Under the pieces are notes generated by a model. The model was not told the origin of the DNA, did no database searches, and saw only the letters and a list, made by a program, of their open reading frames with translations. DNA of 9,614 nt from the NCBI GenBank assembly GCA_031255055.1, contig JAIRTG010000160.1:1-9614 (forward strand), given 5' to 3'. This DNA comes from Prevotellaceae bacterium (GTDB lineage: Bacteria; Bacteroidota; Bacteroidia; Bacteroidales; Paludibacteraceae). This document shows, one piece after another, positions 1 to 6,100 of the stretch (within the stretch, counting starts at the first letter, position 1; each line of letters opens with the position of its first letter). Made by a program: the position numbers and the translations under genes.

Positions 1-44
1 TGAAAGCGTCCTAAAGGATGAATAATAAATGAAATAAATACCTC

Positions 45-80
45 AAGAAGGCGGAATAGGGAAACTTATTCCGCCTTCTT
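45..80. terminator. Perfect 14-bp hairpin, probable bidirectional terminator
   Basis: The arms at 45-58 and 67-80 (AAGAAGGCGGAATA and its exact complement) enclose an 8-nt loop. The right arm ends in CTTCTT but no clean U-tract follows on the plus strand. On the minus strand the hairpin is followed by a T-rich stretch (GAGGTATTTATTTC). It sits between the end of the minus-strand gene remnant (142) and the window edge. A short plus-strand frame ending in TAA at 23-25 could be the tail of an upstream gene that uses this hairpin, but only seven codons of it are visible. The hairpin is read directly; the terminator role is inferred. Confidence 0.6.
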
Positions 81-141
81 GTTGTGCGCCGTGCATGATT
101 ACGGACTTGGTGGTGTAAGTCCACTGACAGTTCCTGTATTT

Positions 142-768
142 TTAATACTCGTAAAGAATTGATTTTCCAAAAATATTAAGCAGAACACTACGGTCTCCTT
201 GAATTTGTACGTTTTCTATGTTAAAAGATATTTCTTTTTGAAAAGAAGTATCGCAATCTCCTATGTCATTGAGAGAAAGTCGTAATGTTCTTTGACAGGG
301 CATTGATTCGGCCACACTTCAGAAATCAATTAACTTTACAGTCCAATTATCCCCGCTACATCCGCTTGCGCCGAATCTGATTTTCAAACAATTGTTTTCA
401 ATGTTCATATCAAGAATCGTGACGGGATGGTTCGGGGCGCGGTTGTATTCGGTTTGACTGATGATTACATCCCAATCGCAATTTGTCTGACCACCGGTAT
501 CGCCATACTCATAAAGGATCTCGTTCCCGACGATATTGAGTTGTACTTGATGATGATTTTCAACCCGTAGACATTCAACATTGAATGAAAACGTTCTGCA
601 GATAATGGCCCTACATATTTCAGGGTTCTCAAAAGAAAGTTGAAATGTTCTCTGTGGAGGTGACGTTTTTTCAATGGCTCCTGTCGTAATTAATTTTGCA
701 ATCCATGAATTTCCATCGCATCCGCTCGCTGTAACGGTGAATTTCAAGCTGTCGCCTTCAATTCGCAT
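142..768 (-). pseudogene. Two-repeat secreted/lipoprotein-like protein, broken by in-frame TGA and lacking its N-terminus
   Basis: Reading down from the ATG at 766-768, the first uninterrupted stretch is 149 codons and stops at TGA (319-321). The same frame then continues for 58 codons to TAA (142-144), and those codons match the first half of the protein. Repeat 1 is residues 1-120 and repeat 2 starts at residue 121. Shared blocks are LKxxxxASGCxGxxW, then QRTxxLS, SFNxE, LNIxG and ILYEY. In the ungapped alignment the TGA falls where repeat 1 has Gly30 (ACA ACG GGA), consistent with a GGA-to-TGA change or an equivalent substitution. Similarity to repeat 2 also extends upstream of the ATG (…HENISN) until a TAG at 814-816, and no signal peptide is seen, so the 5' end is probably lost too. 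The SGCDGNSW-type motif resembles small Bacteroidota surface lipoproteins of unknown function. If translated as is, it would give the 149-residue product of 319-768. A sequencing error at one base is the main alternative for the stop. Confidence 0.7.
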
Positions 769-813
769 ATTGGAAATATTTTCGTGACAGGTGTAAGAAT
801 ATTCTTCTTTATT

Positions 814-1057
814 CTAACTGCTTCACAGGTTTTATTTTTTCGTTGCGCTTTTTGTTCAAGTTGACATATCTCTTTCGACGAACGGACGCTAATGCGAATA
901 TACCTTTTCTTAAATAATCAAGGTGTAGCGATTTATTATTTTCGCGATTATTGACAGTGTTACGTCGTTCTTACTTGTATTTGTCTGTCTTATACTTCCA
1001 AACTGTTTCTCGATACTAAAATATTGCGGTAACAGACGCTCGTTCAAAAAATGTATG
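814..1057. other. AT-rich spacer without a supported gene
   Basis: This stretch lies upstream of the minus-strand remnant and upstream of the plus-strand promoter candidate. Two overlapping minus-strand frames stay open by chance-like lengths: about 57 codons from 1080 to 910, and a Lys/Arg-rich one ending at 809-811. Neither has an ATG or a ribosome-binding context, and each is closed by stops at both ends. The missing 5' end of the 142-768 gene could lie here in scrambled form, but no signal-peptide-like segment is visible. I see no hairpin or RNA gene. Confidence 0.5.
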
Positions 1058-1065
1058 TATCTTTG
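1058..1065 (+). promoter_or_regulatory. Bacteroidota-type -7 promoter element
   Basis: TATCTTTG matches the Bacteroidota primary sigma factor -7 consensus TAnnTTTG exactly. A clear TTTG at the -33 position is absent: the region around 1028-1040 reads CGGTAACAGACGC. That -33 half is often weak, but its absence lowers confidence. Initiation would fall near 1070-1075. The transcript would then pass through both 21-bp repeat arrays before reaching the start codon at 1658, giving a leader of roughly 585 nt. No other TAnnTTTG was found between here and 1658. Confidence 0.5.
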
Positions 1066-1089
1066 TTGTCGTATTGCGAACTATAATTA

Positions 1090-1341
1090 AACTATAGTCT
1101 ACTGAAATGGATTTATAGGTGAGTAAAATTAATTTACAGTCAACCAAAACTAAATTATAGTCGCCTAAAACCGAATTATAGTCGCCTAAAATTGAATTAT
1201 AGTCACCTAAAATTGAATTATAGTCGCCTATAATTGAGTTATAGTCGCCTAAAATTGAATTATAGTCGCCTATAATTGAATTATAGTCACCTAAAATTGA
1301 ACTATTGCCGACTGAAATGCAGATATAGTTAACCGTAATGT
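1090..1341 (+). repeat. 21-bp tandem array A, palindromic operator-like units
   Basis: Twelve units of exactly 21 bp start at 1090, 1111, 1132, 1153 and so on to 1321. The seven from 1153 to 1299 are nearly identical, and the outer ones are progressively degenerate. The units at 1216 and 1258 are perfect inverted repeats, AATTATAG-TCGC-CTATAATT plus one G. The other core units differ by one or two bases, mostly CTAAAATT in the right arm or TCAC in the centre. Period 21 is two DNA helical turns, so every site would face the same side of the helix, and each unit carries an A/T tract. Stop codons occur in most frames and in the CTATAA variant, so the array is not coding on the plus strand. Likely roles are a cluster of regulator-binding sites or serial small RNA hairpins in the leader. 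Confidence 0.85.
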
Positions 1342-1352
1342 AAACATAGTAA

Positions 1353-1646
1353 GCAAATTATACAAATGGAAGCGTAATCTACGTAAGCGGAAGGGTAAGT
1401 TATACAAATGGAAGCGTAATCTACGTAAGCGGAAGGGTAAGTTATACAAACGGAAGCGTAATCTACGTAAGCGGAAGGGTAAGTTATACAAACGGAAGCG
1501 TGATCTACGTAAACGGAAGCGTGATCTACGTAAGCGGAAGGGTAAGTTATACAAACGGAAGCGTGATCTACGTAAGCGGAAGCGTGATCTACGTAAACGG
1601 AAGAATAAGTTATACAAATAAAAGAGTAATTCATACAAACGAAAAA
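1353..1646 (+). repeat. 21-bp tandem array B, alternating dimer units
   Basis: Fourteen 21-bp units run without an indel. Two unit types alternate, giving a 42-bp higher-order repeat over the first part: one contains GTTATACAAACGGAAGC, the other ATCTACGTAAGCGGAAGG. The TACGTA core of the second type is a 6-bp palindrome. Towards the 3' end the second type occurs in runs (units starting at 1500 and 1521, and at 1563 and 1584), and the last two units are degenerate. Because 21 is a multiple of 3, one plus-strand frame and two minus-strand frames stay open across the array and produce seven-residue peptide repeats. None has a plausible start or continuation, so I do not call a protein. The array ends 11 nt before the ATG at 1658, so the ribosome-binding region of that gene overlaps its last unit. 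Confidence 0.85.
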
Positions 1647-1657
1647 ATTAAATTCTT

Positions 1658-2350
1658 ATGTCTTCTCATCGTTACTGGATTCCAACGAATCACACAGACC
1701 TGTACGAACAGGTGAACCAAACATGGAAATACTTTTCGAGTTATCGAGAACGTATGGGACTCGGCTCTGATACGCAACAGGGCAAATGGATAGACGAAGC
1801 GTTCTTGCCTGAACTGATCCGTCTCAATGAGACATATCGCGCATGGCAAAACCCGGGTGAACGTACGCCGGTCAAGACTTCTGCCCTGTGTACTGTGGAA
1901 AGGGGATTGAAAGAGGTATATCGGATGTTCTATATCGGTTATCTGAAAAATAATCGGAACGTCGCCAACGAAGATCTGCTTTTAATGGGACTCCCTAAGC
2001 GTAAACTCAGGGAGGATTATGAATATCATCGCATCTTGGATACCTATCCGATGGCTCATGTGGTGATGCGTCCGCCGGCGATTGTCGAAATTCATTATGT
2101 GGACGGGGAAAGCCGACATAAGGCCAGACCTTACGGTGTGTACGGCGCGGAAATCAGATGGGCTATCTTGGATGAACCTACAAATGATCTGACAAAATTG
2201 ATACATTCGGTCTTCAGTCTGCGTACGCCGTGTCAATTGGAGTTCGACTTTGAACAACGGAGCAAAATAGTCTATTTTGTCCTTCGATGGGCGAGTACAC
2301 GCGGAAAGTATGGGCCGTGGAGCGAGATCTATCGTGTGGTCGTGCCGTAA
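1658..2350 (+). CDS. Hypothetical protein, helical N-terminus plus fibronectin-like C-terminal domain
   Basis: 230 residues. I recognise the overall pattern from uncharacterised Bacteroidota proteins but know no function. Residues 1-115 look mostly alpha-helical (charged, with motifs such as YRAWQNPGERTPV at 60-72 and GYLKNNRNVANEDLLLMGLP at 94-113). A short linker with a PP pair (139-140) leads to a beta-rich segment at about 141-230. There RPYGVYGAEIRWAI (157-170), LEFDFEQRSKIVYFVLRW (194-211) and GPWSEI (219-224) resemble a fibronectin type III fold with its late Trp-Ser strand. There is no signal peptide, lipobox or membrane segment, so it is probably cytoplasmic. The ATG at 1658 is chosen because it is the first in frame, 11 nt after the repeat array; the upstream sequence is A-rich without a Shine-Dalgarno, normal for this phylum. 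Expression is probably driven from the distant element at 1058. A G/C-rich hairpin element lies about 115 bp downstream. It is a single-gene unit with no operon partner. Confidence 0.85.
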   Translation: MSSHRYWIPTNHTDLYEQVNQTWKYFSSYRERMGLGSDTQQGKWIDEAFLPELIRLNETYRAWQNPGERTPVKTSALCTVERGLKEVYRMFYIGYLKNNRNVANEDLLLMGLPKRKLREDYEYHRILDTYPMAHVVMRPPAIVEIHYVDGESRHKARPYGVYGAEIRWAILDEPTNDLTKLIHSVFSLRTPCQLEFDFEQRSKIVYFVLRWASTRGKYGPWSEIYRVVVP

Positions 2351-2370
2351 CAGGTCTCGATATGTAGGTG

Positions 2371-2463
2371 GTGTTTAGTGATTAGTGTTTAGTGATTAGT
2401 GATTAAATCGTGTTTGGTGATTAGTGATTAAACACGACGAACCAGCAAATCACTAATCACTAA
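2371..2463. repeat. Heptamer (TGATTAG-type) repeats with nested inverted repeats
   Basis: Irregular copies of a 7-bp unit (TGATTAG, TGTTTAG) run from 2371 to about 2430, then reappear reverse-complemented at 2448-2463. A 13-bp arm at 2417-2429 (GTGATTAGTGATT) is exactly complementary to 2448-2460. CGTGTTT at 2409-2415 pairs with AAACACG at 2430-2436. It starts about 20 bp after the stop of the 230-residue gene and leads directly into the G/C hairpin element. No coding potential. Confidence 0.7.
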
Positions 2464-2466
2464 AAG

Positions 2467-2576
2467 GAGAAAGAGAATTAGGGGGGGGAAGTCTCCCCCT
2501 CGCTCCAGCCCGCCTACGGCGGTCTTCCGCTACCCCCTCTGCGGGGCGCTGCCCCGCAACGCCCCGTAAGACAGTG
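2467..2576 (+). repeat. G/C-rich multi-hairpin element, copy 1
   Basis: About 110 bp with the order purine tract (GAGAAAGAGAATTA), G8 run, three hairpins and an ACAGTG end. Hairpin 1 is GGGGGA/TCCCCC (2484-2489 with 2494-2499). Hairpin 2 is CCGCC-TAC-GGCGG (2510-2522). Hairpin 3 is GCGGGGC-GCT-GCCCCGC (2541-2557). The same sequence occurs inverted at 2748-2856 and, slightly diverged, at 9169-9279, so it is a dispersed repeat rather than a local structure. There is no transposase or long terminal repeat. It most resembles REP/MITE-class palindromic repeats. Its position after the 1658-2350 gene suggests it can also stop transcription, though no U-tract is present. Orientation is defined with the G-run at the 5' end. 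Confidence 0.8.
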
Positions 2577-2583
2577 TTTATAA

Positions 2584-2653
2584 TGATTAGTGAAGAGTGA
2601 AGAGTGAAGAGTGAAGAGTGAAGAGTGAAGAGTGAAGAATGAAGAGTGATTAG
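2584..2653 (+). repeat. Heptamer array, TGAAGAG type
   Basis: Ten consecutive 7-bp units: TGATTAG, six TGAAGAG, one TGAAGAA, one TGAAGAG, then TGATTAG. It directly follows the 3' (CCCCG/ACAGTG) end of hairpin element copy 1. The same heptamer types recur after the other copies. Perfect short units of this length are likely to vary in number by replication slippage. Confidence 0.85.
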
Positions 2654-2704
2654 TGCGGATTCTCTATGATTAATCACTAAACACTAAATACTATTAAGGT
2701 TGAA

Positions 2705-2750
2705 TCACTAATCACTAATCATTCTTCATTCTTCATTCTTCACTCTTCAC
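2705..2750 (-). repeat. Heptamer array, inverted orientation
   Basis: Reads as TCACTAA x2, TCATTCT x3, TCACTCT, TCAC on the plus strand, the reverse complement of the TGATTAG/GAAGAAT/GAAGAGT family. It abuts the inner end of the inverted hairpin element. With 2584-2653 it forms the spacer of the large inverted repeat, so the heptamers lie on the same end of the element in both copies. Confidence 0.75.
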
Positions 2751-2856
2751 TGTCTTCGGGGCGTTGCGGGGCAGCGCCCCGCAGAGGGGGTAGCGGAAGA
2801 CCGCCGTAGGCGGGCTGGAGCGAGGGGGAGACTTCCCCCCCCTAATTCTCTTTCTC
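2748..2856 (-). repeat. G/C-rich multi-hairpin element, copy 2 (inverted)
   Basis: The reverse complement is identical to 2467-2576 over the whole length except for one extra T in copy 1 (CCCCGTAAGACAG versus CCCCGAAGACAG), including the same G8 run length. The two copies are separated by about 171 bp of heptamer DNA and could form one long cruciform or RNA stem. Near identity means recent duplication/inversion or ongoing gene conversion. No gene lies inside. Confidence 0.85.
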
Positions 2857-2861
2857 TTTTT

Positions 2862-3130
2862 TGTGTTTAGTGATTGGCAAGCTGGTCGTGTTTAATCTCG
2901 AATCATGAATCATGAATCGCTAAATAGGAGCTTTTGTGTCGGTAAAAGAAAAAAAATATAAAAACAATAGACCGACTTGTGCTATTGTTATAAAACGCCG
3001 TATCTTAGTTATAGTTAAATAAATGTATAATGTCCGCGTGAGAATGTTTGGTGCGGGATGATGAAATAGGCCGCTATGGGGCTTGCATCCGACTGCAAAT
3101 GGCTTCTCGCTCGATTCTAATTCTGAAAAA
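2862..3130. other. Upstream region of the macroglobulin gene with weak promoter candidate
   Basis: AT-rich, no gene. It contains heptamer-like GAATCAT copies near 2900-2915. It also has an 8-bp inverted repeat, AACAATAG (2963-2970) with CTATTGTT (2982-2989), loop 11 nt. TATCTTAG at 3001-3008 differs from TAnnTTTG at one base and has CTTG 21 bp upstream (2976-2979), so it is the best promoter candidate; the CTTG lies in the loop of the inverted repeat. Other near matches (TATAAT at 3026, AATGTTTG at 3043) are no better. The frame of the next gene is open upstream to a TTG at 3083, but that is not the likely start. Confidence 0.3.
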
Positions 3131-6100
3131 ATGAAAAAAACGACCTTGTTTCTGTCGTTCGCACTTGTTGCCGTGGCGACTTTCGCATTGGTAGGGTATC
3201 CGGAAAAATGGGAAAAAATGTGGGAAAATGTAACCGAATTGGCCGGTAAACAGTTGCCGGAATCTGCCGCGAATGTGGTTGATGAAATTTTACGGGAGGC
3301 GCAAAGGGAGCGCCGATTCGATGAAATCGTTAAGGCGTCGGTTTATAAAATGCGCTTTGAGCTGGAGAAAAATCCGGACGTGGCGCCCGATCTGCTGAGG
3401 GATTTTGAAAATCTGATGCGGATGTGTGATAAAGCCGAACAAAAAGCGTTGCTGCATTCGATGATTGCCGAATTGTATGCGATGTATTACGGTAGTCGGC
3501 AGTATGCGATCGAACGGCGTAGCCAAACGGTGGGATACGTCCCCGAAAATGTCGACGAATGGAGCAAAAACTTGTTCTTCGACAAAATTAACGGGGAACT
3601 GAAACGGTCGCTGAATGAGGGCGATGTCCTGCAAAAAATGACTGTCGCGCCGTTTGAAACCTTACTCGTGAAGGGTAAAAATAATGATGAGGTGCAGCCT
3701 GCGCTGTATGACTTTCTGGCGTATCGTGCGATCGATATACTGCGAGAGACGAAGGATGCGGCTACCGTCAAAAATCCGCTGAATGATAAGAGGTATTTTG
3801 CTCCGGTGGGTGAATTTGTCGCTGTCGAACCGGATGCGGCGTATGAGGCGTCGGCCGAAAATGCTATTGTTGACGTCTATCAAAAATTGCTGGTACGGCA
3901 TCGGAACGATGATCGACCGATTGCCCTGATTTATGCCGACCTGGAACGGCTGAATTATGTGTGGGAAACGTCGGAAAGTGTAGAACGAGATGAACTGTTT
4001 GTGGAAACGCTGGAGATGATGCGTCGACAGTATGCCGATGATGAGGCGGTGATTCCGGTTGTCGAAACCCTTGCCCGGTACTATTGTTCGGCTTTTGACG
4101 GCGCGGCGGAAGATAAAAAACATTATCGGAAATCGGCGTACGATATGGCGGAGGAAATTGTCGGGAAATTCCCGAAAAATACGAAAATTAATGGCCTGAA
4201 GAATGTCCTGGCTGCCGTTACCCAAAAGGAAATTGGGGTGGAACATGAATCGGTGATTGCGCCGTGGAGTACGCTCGTACTGCGTATCACCAGCCGGAAT
4301 GTACAAAATATTGAGGTGAAAATTTATCGCGTCGATGCCGATGCGGTCGAGTATCAACGTTTTCGGGCAAATGACCGGAATGACGGATATAGACCTTATC
4401 CGAATCGTCGACAGGTGGATGCGAAGGTGCTGCAAGTGCCGGCTAATGAAAATTTTGAAAGCGTAACCACGGTGTTTCGTATCCCGACGGGGGCCTACGG
4501 TATTTACGAGTTTTCGGTGATGGAAAAAGGTAGCAACGTCGCCGAAGAACAGGCTCACAGCGTTTTTACGACGACCGATTTGGCCGTTATCAGGCGACGC
4601 GATTCGGCAAAGGAATCTAAAATGTATGTCCTGAACCGAAAAACAGGTCTACCTGTGGGGGACGTTACGGCGACTGTCCTCTCGTCCGAATGGGACGGAG
4701 AGATGTATGTGTATAAAAATGTCGATAAAAAGAATTCGGACGGTAAGGGACTGCTCCTGCTGAGGGATAGCGATTATCGGATGACGAACTGTTTTTTTGA
4801 AAAAGGTGAGGATAAATACTTCAATTCTTCGTCGTACTCGTATTATCAAAACTCGGAGGAACAACGCGAAACGGAATCCGTTACGCTGTTTACCGATCGG
4901 TCGCTCTATCGGCCCGGTCAAACGGTACGTTTCAAGGGAATCGCTTTCCTGCCGCTTAAACAGGAAGTGTTGAAAAATAAACAATACGAAGTCCGTCTGA
5001 CAGGCGCCGACCGGTCTGAAGTGGGCAAAAAAACGGTGACAACAAATGAATTCGGCTCTTTTGCAGGCGAATTTGTGCTGCCGACATCGGGACTGAATGG
5101 GGCGTATCAACTCAAAACATCGCACGGCGGCGTCTTGCATTTTTATGTGGAGGAATATAAGCGTCCGACCTTTGAAGTTACCGTCGAAAAACCCGAAAAG
5201 GAGGTGCATTTCGGCGAAACCGTCGTCTTTAACGGCGCTGTCAAAGCATACGCGGGCTATCCGGTGATGAACGTACAGGTGAAATATAGTATTGTTCGTC
5301 GCTCGCATCGTCTGTTCCGGTGGTGGCTGTCGCCCGATAAAACGGTTGCAACCGGTACGGCTGTCGGCGATGAGAACGGTCGGTTTACCGTCGATTTCGT
5401 CCCTGAAAGAACCAATCTGAAAAATACGTTTTTCAATGAACAGTTTTATACGTATACGCTACAGGTCGATGTGACCGACCTGAAGGGCGAAACTCAACAG
5501 GGCGTGCAAACGGTCTCGGTTGGCGACAGATCGCTTGTTATCGTAACAACCGTCCCCGAAAAACAGGATAAGCAAACCGCATTTTCGATACCCGTCCATA
5601 CCGAAACGTTGAACGGTAGAACAGTCGGAGCAATGATTGATTATGATGTGTACCTGCTGGATACGGGCGGTGAATACCTGGAAAATATCGACGATAAATC
5701 CCAATTGAAGGAAACAAAAAGGATGTTGTCGGGAAAATATAATACGGACGACAAAAACCTGAAAATAGCTGCGGATAAATTCCCTTCGGGCTATTATAAA
5801 ATCGTGCTGAAAACGTCCGACGCACAGGGTAAGGAAGTGAAATCGACATCTTATTGTATTTTATACGGCGAAAGCGACAGGCGTCCGCCCGTAAAGGCGT
5901 ATGTGTGGATGACAACGCCCAAAACAGTGTGCGCAACGGGCGAAAATGCGGAAATCCGTTTCGGCGTTTCGGCCGGAAATGTGCATTTGCTCTACGAAGT
6001 GATGCGCGGAAATACGGTGCTGGAAAGCCGTTGGATAACTCTCAATAATGAAATAAAGAGCTTTAAGATTCCTTTTAAGGAAAGTTATCAGGACGGCGTC

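Noticed and set aside
809..1080. Two overlapping minus-strand open frames with protein-like composition
   Set aside because: No ATG, lengths near those expected by chance, closed by stops on both sides, and neither joins the 142-768 frame. They are noted only as spacer content.
1291..1638. Minus-strand frames across array B encoding Arg/Tyr-rich seven-residue peptide repeats
   Set aside because: A 21-bp period keeps any stop-free frame open automatically. Two minus-strand frames and one plus-strand frame are all open, none has a start context or non-repeat domain.
1090..1646. CRISPR array
   Set aside because: The units are contiguous with no unique spacers, the period is only 21 bp, and no cas gene is present.
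1500..1715. Plus-strand frame with VIYVSGR/VSYTNGS peptide repeats
   Set aside because: It can only start at an internal GTG within the array, runs out of frame into the 1658 gene and ends there at 1715. It is best explained by repeat periodicity.
2453..2677. Minus-strand 74-codon frame through the G/C element and heptamers
   Set aside because: The product is an Arg/Ala/Gly/Pro-rich translation of the hairpin element preceded by heptamer-derived repeats. The same DNA recurs in both orientations as a noncoding repeat.
3083..3130. Alternative TTG start 16 codons upstream of the macroglobulin ATG
   Set aside because: The upstream residues would mask a well-formed signal peptide beginning MKKTTLFLSF at 3131, which is the expected N-terminus.
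3662..4558. Long minus-strand frames opposite the macroglobulin gene (also 6386-7189 and 7691-8260)
   Set aside because: They are antisense shadows of a 1965-codon gene with clear domain similarity; their composition is Arg/His/Ile-rich with no recognisable motifs.
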